From: Sphingobium indicum BiD32
Lineage (GTDB): Bacteria; Pseudomonadota; Alphaproteobacteria; Sphingomonadales; Sphingomonadaceae
DNA: 43,186 nucleotides
Direction of reading: 5' to 3'
NCBI RefSeq assembly: GCF_000382885.1
Contig: NZ_CAVK010000247.1
Coordinates: forward strand, 1 to 43,186
Below are positions 21,264-27,882 of the stretch, one piece after another. Position 1 is the stretch's first letter, and every line of letters begins with the position of its first letter. The position numbers were made by a program, and so were the translations under genes. A model generated the notes under the pieces. It had not been told where the DNA came from. It was given only the letters and a program-made list of their open reading frames with translations, and did not search any database.

Positions 21264-21288
21264 GCAGGACGTCAATTCGTCGTCCTGC
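21264..21288. repeat. 8-bp perfect inverted repeat in the nepR leader
   Basis: GCAGGACG (21264-21271) and CGTCCTGC (21281-21288) are separated by 9 bases. They lie between the EcfG-type promoter and the nepR GTG, so they would form a hairpin in the nepR mRNA leader or act as a protein site. Confidence 0.6.
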
Positions 21289-21338
21289 GCGATTGATACA
21301 AAATTCACGATAAAATCGAAAAATCCATATGGCTGCGA

Positions 21339-21363
21339 AACAAATCTCTTCGTTGATGGTTCC
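21339..21363 (-). promoter_or_regulatory. EcfG-type promoter for nepR-phyP
   Basis: On the minus strand GGAAC (21363-21359), a 16-bp spacer and TGTT (21342-21339) match the EcfG pattern GGAAC-N16/17-CGTT with one mismatch in the -10. Transcription would start near 21332, about 98 bases before the nepR GTG. Confidence 0.65.
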
Positions 21364-21526
21364 GGCGAATGAAGCATTTTTTATGCAGCCGCGCTTTTGG
21401 TGATGTTTGGGGGACGGGGGTTGCCATCATGGCAGGGACATTCCATCCTTTCCCACGCCGCCAACATATACAGGCACCGATGCTTCGGAACATTACGCCC
21501 CTTATGGGCAGGGAGAAGATTTGACG

Positions 21527-22318
21527 ATGTCGCTTGGACAGCAATTGCACCCCCATCTTCCGTTCCTGCGGCGCTACGCGCGCGCGTTGACCGGCAGTCA
21601 GGCGCATGGCGACGCCTATGTCCGCGCCGCGCTGGAGGCGATCGTCGCCGCGCCGGAGGAATTTCCATCCGACGTCGACCCTCGCCTTGGCCTCTATCGC
21701 ACCTTCCACGCCATCTGGTCCTCCTCTCATCTGGAGGATATTCCGGTGACGTCGGGGGGCAGCCGCGAAGCGATTGCACAGGCTCGGCTCGCCCGCCTGA
21801 CCCCGCTGCCGCGTCAGGCGTTGCTGCTGACCGCGCTGGAAGGCTTCACGGTCGATGATGTCGCCTATCTGATCGACATGGACAGCGCCGATGTCGAGGC
21901 GCTGGTAGAAGAAGCGCTCAGCGAGATCGAGGCGCAGACCCGCGCCAAGGTACTGATTATCGAGGATGAGCCAATCATCGCGATGGATATTGAAACCATC
22001 GTCCGTGATCTGGGCCATGACGTCACCGCCATTGCCGTAACGGCCGAAGATGCGGTGCGCGAAGCGCTGGCCGATCGGCCCGGGCTGGTGCTGGCCGACA
22101 TTCAACTGGCCGACGACAGCAGCGGAATCGACGCGGTGAAGGATATTCTCGCTGAATTTTCCGTGCCGGTGATCTTCATCACCGCCTTCCCCGAACGGCT
22201 GCTGACGGGCGAACGGCCCGAACCGACCTTCCTGATCACCAAACCGTTCCAGCGCTCGACCGTCAAGGCGGCGATTTCGCAGGCGCTGTTCTTTGACGAG
22301 GCGACTGCGCCCGTTTGA
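21527..22318 (+). CDS. phyR: General stress response regulator PhyR (sigma-like + receiver)
   Basis: PhyR is the anti-anti-sigma factor of the alphaproteobacterial general stress response. The 263-residue protein has an N-terminal sigma-like domain (residues 1-135: sigma2-like FLRRYARALTGSQAHGDAYV and sigma4-like LPRQALLLTALEGFTVDDVAYL). A receiver domain follows, with acidic pocket IIEDEP, phospho-acceptor D191 in VLADIQLADD, and K239 in FLITKPF. ATG 21527 is chosen because it gives the canonical start; the open frame extends 40 codons upstream without homologous character. GGGAG lies 11 bases before it. It diverges from nepR. No EcfG-type promoter precedes it that I can find. Confidence 0.95.
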   Translation: MSLGQQLHPHLPFLRRYARALTGSQAHGDAYVRAALEAIVAAPEEFPSDVDPRLGLYRTFHAIWSSSHLEDIPVTSGGSREAIAQARLARLTPLPRQALLLTALEGFTVDDVAYLIDMDSADVEALVEEALSEIEAQTRAKVLIIEDEPIIAMDIETIVRDLGHDVTAIAVTAEDAVREALADRPGLVLADIQLADDSSGIDAVKDILAEFSVPVIFITAFPERLLTGERPEPTFLITKPFQRSTVKAAISQALFFDEATAPV

Positions 22319-22345
22319 CTGGCGCAGCGTTAATAACCGACTTGT

Positions 22346-22370
22346 GGAACTCCCGATCGTTGCTGGCGTT
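22346..22370 (+). promoter_or_regulatory. EcfG-type promoter for the microprotein-ecfG unit
   Basis: GGAAC (22346-22350), a 16-bp spacer and CGTT (22367-22370) are an exact match to the EcfG consensus. Transcription would start near 22377, about 23 bases before the microprotein ATG, giving positive feedback on ecfG. Confidence 0.85.
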
Positions 22371-22392
22371 AATGATGCGTAACGATCGGGAG
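22350..22392 (+). promoter_or_regulatory. Perfect 12-bp inverted repeat straddling the EcfG promoter
   Basis: CTCCCGATCGTT (22350-22361) and AACGATCGGGAG (22381-22392) flank 19 bases. The left arm lies in the promoter spacer and the right arm contains GGGAG, the ribosome binding site of the gene at 22400. A read-through transcript from phyR could fold and hide this site, while one begun at about 22377 lacks the left arm. No T run follows, so it is not a typical terminator. It could instead bind a protein. Confidence 0.7.
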
Positions 22393-22399
22393 ATGGGCC

Positions 22400-22531
22400 A
22401 TGGTTGATCCTGAACAGCATATCACGACCGATGACGCGCGCGGCGGATCGACGGAGCATGTCGTGCGATACGTGCTGGGCATTTCGCTGGCACTGGCCGT
22501 GATCGCCATGCTCTTCGTTCTCTGGCGCTGA
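22400..22531 (+). CDS. 43-residue single-TM microprotein between phyR and ecfG
   Basis: The frame from ATG 22400 encodes a polar N-terminus (MVDPEQHITTDDARGGSTEH) followed by one strong membrane helix (VLGISLALAVIAMLFVLW) and a final Arg. GGGAG lies 7 bases before the ATG, and a consensus EcfG promoter ends 30 bases upstream. Both support real expression. It precedes ecfG by 119 bases on the same strand, so it would be the first gene of the ecfG transcript. No family is recognised. Its role could be a small membrane partner of a stress kinase or simply a stress-induced membrane peptide. Confidence 0.72.
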   Translation: MVDPEQHITTDDARGGSTEHVVRYVLGISLALAVIAMLFVLWR

Positions 22532-22650
22532 CGGCAGAGATTGCGGGAACTGGTTTTTGACGGCACATGATTTAGGATGCGGGCGCATTTATGGCTTTGA
22601 CGATGTCGGTTCATGGGATGAGGACGGCAACCACCAAGGGGGACCTGCCC

Positions 22651-23319
22651 ATGTCTGATGACGTTGGCGACAGCCAGGACGATATCGGCGTTGAGATTGC
22701 GCCGGCGGAGGACCGTGCGCCGCTTTCGGATGCGGACTTCAAACGCGAGCTGGCAGCGGTGATCCCGCACCTGCGCGCTTTTGGTCGTTCATTGTCGGGC
22801 AACCGCGACACGGCGGACGATCTGGTGCAGGAAACCCTGCTCAAGGCCTGGGCGGCGCGGCAGCGCTTTCAGGCTGGCACCAACATGCGCGCCTGGACAT
22901 TCATCATCCTGCGCAACCATTATCTCTCGCAAATGCGCCGTTCGCGCTTTCGCGGCGATTGGGACGATCTGACGGCCGACCGTATCCTGGCCGCCCCTGC
23001 ATCGCAGGACAAGCATGTCGAACTGAGCGACATGCAGCGCGCCCTGCTGCAACTGCCCCAGCCCCAGCGCGAGGCGCTGATCCTGGTCGGTGCAGGGGGC
23101 TTTGCCTATGAGGAAGCCGCCGAAATCTGCGGCGTGGCCGTTGGTACGATCAAGAGCCGGGTGGCGCGCGGTCGCGCGGCGCTGGAACAGATACTCGAAA
23201 GCGGCGATCTGCCTTCACGTCGCAGTCAGGTGACGACCGAAACGGCCGTGCTTGACGAGATTATGGACGATGTCGACCGGCTCAGCCGAGGCCGTGATCA
23301 TGGCTCGCTGGAGGACTGA
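22651..23319 (+). CDS. ecfG: ECF sigma factor EcfG (general stress response)
   Basis: This is the sigma factor that transcribes the general stress regulon. The 222-residue protein has sigma region 2 (HLRAFGRSLSGNRDTADDLVQETLLKAW, then MRAWTFIILRNHYLSQMRRSRF) and region 4 (LPQPQREALILVGAGGFAYEEAAEICGVAVGTIKSRVARGRAAL). A C-terminal extension of about 50 residues, common in this group, follows. ATG 22651 is preferred: AAGGGGGA lies about 8 bases upstream, while the longer frame starts at 22591 without a good site. The gene lies 332 bases after phyR, behind the microprotein gene and its EcfG promoter. Confidence 0.94.
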   Translation: MSDDVGDSQDDIGVEIAPAEDRAPLSDADFKRELAAVIPHLRAFGRSLSGNRDTADDLVQETLLKAWAARQRFQAGTNMRAWTFIILRNHYLSQMRRSRFRGDWDDLTADRILAAPASQDKHVELSDMQRALLQLPQPQREALILVGAGGFAYEEAAEICGVAVGTIKSRVARGRAALEQILESGDLPSRRSQVTTETAVLDEIMDDVDRLSRGRDHGSLED

Positions 23320-23321
23320 CC

Positions 23322-23347
23322 GGAACGATCGCGCCGCCCCGCCCGTT
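23322..23347 (+). promoter_or_regulatory. EcfG-type promoter for the 86-residue protein
   Basis: GGAAC (23322-23326), a 17-bp spacer and CGTT (23344-23347) match the EcfG consensus exactly. It begins 3 bases after the ecfG stop and ends 24 bases before the next ATG. Confidence 0.8.
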
Positions 23348-23371
23348 GTCGCTCCATCAAGGAGACGCAAT

Positions 23372-23632
23372 ATGGGCAACGACCCCACAGGGCGGGACGA
23401 TCCGTCTGTTCATGTCACTATAGTCGAGCGATCGCGTGGCAGCGGCGTGGTGTTCGCACTGGTCGCGTTGGCGCTGCTTCTGGCCATCGGCTTTTTCTAT
23501 CTGACCAACGATCGCCGCGATGACCGGCAGGCGGAAGCTGTCACCGGCGCCGCGCAGTCGGTCGACGATGCCGCTAAAATGGTCGGAGACGCCGCCAAGG
23601 ACGCCGCTGACAAGCTGCGCGACAACGAATGA
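23372..23632 (+). CDS. Membrane-anchored, LEA-like small stress protein (hypothetical)
   Basis: The 86-residue protein has a cytoplasmic N-terminus of about 25 residues, one membrane helix (VVFALVALALLLAIGFFYL) and an Ala/Asp/Lys-rich C-terminal half. That half carries repeated AAxxVxDAAK-like units (VDDAAKMVGDAAKDAADKL), which resemble the amphipathic 11-mers of group 3 LEA proteins. AAGGAG lies 7 bases before the ATG. A consensus EcfG promoter directly upstream makes it a likely target of the stress sigma factor. The LEA resemblance is by eye. It converges on the next gene with no gap. Confidence 0.75.
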   Translation: MGNDPTGRDDPSVHVTIVERSRGSGVVFALVALALLLAIGFFYLTNDRRDDRQAEAVTGAAQSVDDAAKMVGDAAKDAADKLRDNE

Positions 23633-24226
23633 TCAATGGCGGCGTGACACGCTGACGCCATAGAGCGGCTGAAGCGCGCAATCATCGGGTGCGCGGCCAT
23701 AGGCGGCCTTGTCCATGCACGCTGCCGCCGACGCGAAATTTGCCGCGATCGCCGCCCGTGCCATGCCCATGCCGCCATCCAGCGCCGATCCTTCGCCCTT
23801 CACCGTTGTCGCGATCGTCCGGTCCAACAAGACCTGATGGTTGTCGATGCGGACGAGTTGATAGTGCAGCGTCGCGGTCGTTTCCTTGCTTGCCACTAAA
23901 AGGCTGGCGGGCGAATCAAGCCCTTGCCATGTCGCGACCAGCCGCACCCGCGCCTCGCCGTCGCTTGGCGCCAGCAGATTCATGCGGTCCAGCGTTTCGC
24001 GCAGTCCCTTGTGCAGGCGACCGGGTGGGGCGGCCTTGAACCGGACGATCGCCGTAATCCCTTCGACATCCCCCACCGCGACGCGATGATAGAGTGGATG
24101 ATCGCGTGCCACCGGCATCGGCTTTTCCGGCGCAAAAGGCAGGCCGATCGCCACCAGCGGGATATCGGGGGAGGGAGCCGCGCCGATCAGGGCGAAGGCG
24201 GCGATGGAAAGGAGAAGCGGGCGCAT
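23633..24226 (-). CDS. Hypothetical exported protein
   Basis: A 197-residue protein with a signal peptide (MRPLLLSIAAFALIGAAPS, likely cleaved near residue 16-18). The mature part is mixed alpha/beta, with a segment VGDVEGITAIVRFKAAPPGR, a central GEARVRLVATWQGLDSPASL and an Ala-rich helix near the end carrying two Cys (AACMDKAAYGRAPDDCAL) that could pair. I do not recognise the family. Function in the periplasm or at the cell envelope is inferred only from the signal. It stands alone between the stress island and the eps operon. Confidence 0.7.
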   Translation of the reverse strand: MRPLLLSIAAFALIGAAPSPDIPLVAIGLPFAPEKPMPVARDHPLYHRVAVGDVEGITAIVRFKAAPPGRLHKGLRETLDRMNLLAPSDGEARVRLVATWQGLDSPASLLVASKETTATLHYQLVRIDNHQVLLDRTIATTVKGEGSALDGGMGMARAAIAANFASAAACMDKAAYGRAPDDCALQPLYGVSVSRRH

Positions 24227-24270
24227 GACCGCCTGTCTGGCGCGGCGGGCTTTAGGAGGCGATAATTGCC

Positions 24271-24414
24271 ATGGCTAATCATCGGTTGACGTCGATTGGC
24301 GCGCAGATTCAGGATTTCTTTGCCATTTTCGGGCAGGGTATATCCCTGTCGGATTTTCTTACAGCCATTGTAAGGCCAGGTCCGACACCACCGGGACCGA
24401 TAGTGCGACCATGA
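24271..24414 (+). CDS. Possible 47-residue leader peptide coupled to epsB
   Basis: An open frame from ATG 24271 to TGA 24414 begins MANHRLTSIGAQIQDFFAI and ends in a Pro-rich tail (VRPGPTPPGPIVRP). AGGAGG precedes it by 11 bases, a little far. Its stop overlaps the start of the sugar transferase gene as ATGA, the same style of overlap seen between the later genes of this operon. I do not recognise it. It could be a chance frame spanning the operator region. Confidence 0.35.
   Translation: MANHRLTSIGAQIQDFFAIFGQGISLSDFLTAIVRPGPTPPGPIVRP
24334..24374. promoter_or_regulatory. Two palindromes upstream of the eps/prs operon
   Basis: CAGGG-TATAT-CCCTG (24334-24348) and CTTACA-GCCAT-TGTAAG (24358-24374) are perfect inverted repeats 9 bases apart, 37 bases before the epsB ATG. 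They are candidate regulator sites, possibly for PrsR. I found no matching sigma-54 -24/-12 pair beside them. Confidence 0.45.
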
Positions 24415-25799
24415 TCAGGCTGTTCAAACATTATGTGCCGCACGCCGTGCTGCTGCTGGGGCTGCTCGATTTCGTGCTGCTGCTCTGCGCGGCGGAGGGC
24501 GGCTGGATCTTGCGGGCACGGCAGATCGGCATGGATATCGAGCATGTCATGACCCGCATGGGTCCGCTGCTCAGCTTCGCCTTCGCGATCCAGACCGGCA
24601 TGATCGCGGTCGGCGTCTATGGCACCGAAGCGCTGCAATCGATCCGATTCGCCTTTGCGCGGTTGCTGGTCGCCGTGTCGCTGGGCGTCATCTTCCTCTC
24701 CGTCCTCTATTTCCTGCTGCCCGGCATGACGCTGTGGCGCTCCAATTCGCTCTACGCCATGGGGCTGGCGATGGGTTTGCTGCTGGCGCTGCGTTTGCTG
24801 CTGGGTTCGATGCTGGGCGGCGAAGCGTTCAAGCGGCGGCTGGTCGTGCTGGGCGCGGGCAACCGTGCCGATCGTATCCGCGAACTGGAGAAGAAGAAGG
24901 GCGCAGGCTATCTGGTCGTCGGCTATATCGCCATGAATGACGGGCCGCAGGTGGTGCAGGAAGCAATCAACCGCAGCGCCATCTATAATCTGTCCGATTT
25001 CGTCGTCCGCCTGAACGCCAGCGAAGTGGTGCTGGCGCTGGAGGAACGGCGCAACGCGATACCCATGTCCGACCTGTTGCGGATCAAGACCACCGGCGTT
25101 CATGTCAACGATCTGTCGACCTTTCTGGAGCGGGAGACGGGCCGTGTCGACCTGGCCAGCGTCAATCCCAGCTGGCTGATCTTTTCCGACGGCTTTTCTG
25201 CCGGTCGCCGCATATCCAGTTTCGCCAAGCGGCTGTTCGACATCCTTGCCAGCGCCCTGCTGCTGGCGCTGACCGGTCCCGTCATCCTGATCGCGGCGAT
25301 ATTGGTGAAGTTCGACAGCAAGGGGCCAGCTTTCTACCGGCAACAGCGTGTCGGCCTGTTCGGCCAGGAATTCTGGATCGTGAAGCTGCGCACGATGCGG
25401 ACCGACGCGGAAGTCGATGGTCAGGCCGTCTGGGCCGAAAAGGATGATCCCCGCATCACCCGTCTTGGCTATTGGCTGCGCAAGCTGCGGATCGATGAAT
25501 TGCCGCAGACATGGACCGTGCTGAAAGGCGAGATGAGCTTCGTCGGCCCGCGCCCCGAACGCCGCCAGTTCGTAGAGGATCTGGAACAGCATCTGCGCTA
25601 TTATGCCGAACGCCATATGGTGAAGCCCGGCATTACCGGCTGGGCGCAGATCAATTACCCCTATGGCGCGTCGATCGAGGATGCCCGGCACAAGCTGGAA
25701 TATGATCTGTATTACGCCAAAAATTACACGCCTTTCCTGGACCTGCTGATCCTGATCCAGACCCTGCGGGTTGTCCTCTGGCCCGACGGCGCGCGCTGA
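24411..25799 (+). CDS. PEP-CTERM-associated undecaprenyl-phosphate sugar phosphotransferase (EpsB type)
   Basis: This enzyme should transfer the first sugar phosphate to undecaprenyl phosphate to start exopolysaccharide synthesis. The 462 residues have four or five N-terminal membrane helices (to about 140), a Rossmann-like middle (VVLGAGNRADRIREL), a further membrane anchor near 285, and the bacterial sugar transferase domain. That domain shows KRLFDI, YRQQRVGLFGQEFWIVKLRTM, KLRIDELPQTWTVLKGEMS, FVGPRPE and KPGITGWAQINYPYG. This domain order is that of the PEP-CTERM system sugar transferase family (TIGR03013 type). It opens a four-gene operon with prsK (10-base gap), prsR and a TPR gene. Confidence 0.93.
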   Translation: MIRLFKHYVPHAVLLLGLLDFVLLLCAAEGGWILRARQIGMDIEHVMTRMGPLLSFAFAIQTGMIAVGVYGTEALQSIRFAFARLLVAVSLGVIFLSVLYFLLPGMTLWRSNSLYAMGLAMGLLLALRLLLGSMLGGEAFKRRLVVLGAGNRADRIRELEKKKGAGYLVVGYIAMNDGPQVVQEAINRSAIYNLSDFVVRLNASEVVLALEERRNAIPMSDLLRIKTTGVHVNDLSTFLERETGRVDLASVNPSWLIFSDGFSAGRRISSFAKRLFDILASALLLALTGPVILIAAILVKFDSKGPAFYRQQRVGLFGQEFWIVKLRTMRTDAEVDGQAVWAEKDDPRITRLGYWLRKLRIDELPQTWTVLKGEMSFVGPRPERRQFVEDLEQHLRYYAERHMVKPGITGWAQINYPYGASIEDARHKLEYDLYYAKNYTPFLDLLILIQTLRVVLWPDGAR

Positions 25800-25809
25800 G
25801 GCGCACTCT

Positions 25810-27882
25810 ATGGGCACGCTGCTTCAATTTGTCGGCGACTGGGGACATGCATTGGCGGCCGTGCTGTTTGCGGCGCTGGGGATTTTCATCCTGCGGCGAC
25901 GGGAGGAGGCGGCCGAACCCCGGATGCTGGCGGTCGCGTTACTGCTGACCAGTTGCTGGGCGCTTTATGTGTCCTTTGGCGGCGTCTCCAAACCGCTGAC
26001 CGGTATCGGCGAAAGCATCCGCAATGCCGCCTGGCTGCTGACGATGTTCGTCATGCTGCGGCGCGGGCCGGTGGGCCGGGCCGGGCCGATTCTGGCGATC
26101 AGCGCGCTTTACGCTGCGGTTGCCGGGCTGCTCCTGCTCCAGACCTCGACCGATCTGGTCTGGCGGCAATTGTCGCCGGACAGCGATATGCATCGCGCGC
26201 TCGTCAATGTGTCGCTGGTGCTGCGGATGATGACCGCGATCGGCAGCCTGATTTTGGTCCACCATCTTTACACAGCCTGGCCATCGCGTGAGCGGGGTGG
26301 AGTCGCGCTGCTGCTCGGCGCGCTGGCGGCGATGTGGACCTATGATCTCAATCTCTACGCGCTCTGCTATGTCGCCCCGACGCGCGTGAGCGAACTTTAC
26401 GCCCTGCGCGGATTGCTGATGGCGCTACTGGCCCCGGTGATCGCGGTTGGCATGCGCAAGGATATCGCCGGGCGGCTGCAATTGTCGCGCACGCTGACCT
26501 TTCAGTCGCTCTCGCTCTTTGCCATCGCGCTCTATGTCATTGTCCTGACAGCCGCCGCCGTGCTGGTCGAATTCATCGCTGGTCCCTACGCCCGCGTAGT
26601 GGAAATTGGCGCTGTATTCTTCACCGCCGTCACCGCGCTGGTGCTGTTGCCATCACCACAGATGCGCGCGCTGTGGAAGGTGCAGGTGGCCAAGCATTTC
26701 TTTCAGCACCGCTATGACTATCGCACCGAATGGATGCGCTTTGGCGAGACGATCGGCCGCCCCGGCGAGGATGCCGCGCCGCTGGGGAAGCGGGTGGCCA
26801 AGGCGGTGGCCGACATTACCGACTCGCCCGCCGCCATGCTGCTGTTGCGCAACGAACCGGGGGCGCTCATCTTCGAGACGCATTGGAACTGGGACGGCGA
26901 CCTGCCCGATAGTGCCACCCTGAACCCCGAAACGGTGGCGGCATGGGAAAAGAGCGGCTGGATCATCGATCTTGGCAAGCCCAGGACGGGCGAGGCTGCG
27001 CTGCACCTGCCCGACTGGATGGTACAGGACAAGCGCAACTGGGCCTTGGTGCCGCTGGTCCATTATGGCCGCCTGATCGCCGCGATCCTGCTGGCCCGCC
27101 CGCCGATCGACCGGCGGCTCGACTGGGAGGATTTCGACATGCTGCGCGCCGCCGGGCGGCAGGCGGCGACCTATATCAGCGAAGCGCAGGGCCAGCAGGC
27201 GCTGGACGATGCGCAGCGGTTCGAGGAATTCAACCGCCGCTTCGCCTTCATCATCCATGATGTCAAAAATCTGGTGAGCCAGCTTTCGCTGGTCGCCCGC
27301 AACGCGGAGCGCCATGCCGACAACCCGGATTTCCGCGCGGACATGATCCTGACGCTGCGCGAATCGGTCGGCAAGATGAACGACATGCTTGCCCGCCTGT
27401 CGCAGCATAATAAGGGCAGGGCGGAAGAACCCCGCCCGCTTTCGCTGCGCGACATGGCCGATCAGCTTGCCCGGACGCGCGCGCGCCAGCACCCGGTCGA
27501 GGTGTTCGGTACGGCCCCGTTGGCGCTGGCCGATCCGGCGCGGGTCGAACAGATACTCACCCATCTGCTCCAGAACGCCATCGACGCCAGCGCGCCCGAC
27601 AGTCCGGTGGAACTGCGCCTGTCCGCCGATGGTGCAGAGGTGCTGGTCGAAATTATCGACCATGGCCGGGGTATGAGCGCGGAATATGTCCGCCGCGACC
27701 TGTTCAAGCCCTTTTCCTCCAGCAAGGTGGGCGGCTTTGGCATTGGCGCGTTCGAGGCGCGCGCGCTGGCGCAGGCCATGGGCGGGCGGATCGACGTTGA
27801 AAGCAAGATAGGTGTCGGCAGCCGTTTCACCCTGCGCCTGCCGCTGGCCCCCCGGATCGACCAAAAAGAGAAAGCCGCCTGA
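25810..27882 (+). CDS. prsK: PEP-CTERM system sensor histidine kinase PrsK
   Basis: The 690-residue protein has about eight N-terminal membrane helices (to about residue 280), a GAF-like domain (about 320-455) and a kinase core. The core shows the phosphoacceptor H483 in FAFIIHDVKNLVSQLSL, N-box LLQNAIDAS, DHGRGMS and SSKVGGFGIGAFEAR. This long architecture and the HDVKNL motif are typical of PrsK, the kinase paired with PrsR in PEP-CTERM/exosortase gene sets. The ATG at 25810 is used; an upstream frame overlaps epsB. The stop TGA overlaps the prsR start (TGATG), so translation is coupled. Confidence 0.93.
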   Translation: MGTLLQFVGDWGHALAAVLFAALGIFILRRREEAAEPRMLAVALLLTSCWALYVSFGGVSKPLTGIGESIRNAAWLLTMFVMLRRGPVGRAGPILAISALYAAVAGLLLLQTSTDLVWRQLSPDSDMHRALVNVSLVLRMMTAIGSLILVHHLYTAWPSRERGGVALLLGALAAMWTYDLNLYALCYVAPTRVSELYALRGLLMALLAPVIAVGMRKDIAGRLQLSRTLTFQSLSLFAIALYVIVLTAAAVLVEFIAGPYARVVEIGAVFFTAVTALVLLPSPQMRALWKVQVAKHFFQHRYDYRTEWMRFGETIGRPGEDAAPLGKRVAKAVADITDSPAAMLLLRNEPGALIFETHWNWDGDLPDSATLNPETVAAWEKSGWIIDLGKPRTGEAALHLPDWMVQDKRNWALVPLVHYGRLIAAILLARPPIDRRLDWEDFDMLRAAGRQAATYISEAQGQQALDDAQRFEEFNRRFAFIIHDVKNLVSQLSLVARNAERHADNPDFRADMILTLRESVGKMNDMLARLSQHNKGRAEEPRPLSLRDMADQLARTRARQHPVEVFGTAPLALADPARVEQILTHLLQNAIDASAPDSPVELRLSADGAEVLVEIIDHGRGMSAEYVRRDLFKPFSSSKVGGFGIGAFEARALAQAMGGRIDVESKIGVGSRFTLRLPLAPRIDQKEKAA

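Noticed and set aside
21487..21512. GGAAC upstream of phyR as an EcfG promoter
   Set aside because: No CGTT partner at the right distance.
22546..22570. GGAAC upstream of ecfG as a second EcfG promoter
   Set aside because: No CGTT or near match occurs at 16-17 bp; the sequence there is around CACATG.
24250..24400. Sigma-54 promoter for the eps/prs operon
   Set aside because: Candidate GG and GC pairs are separated by 8 or 11 bases instead of the required 10.
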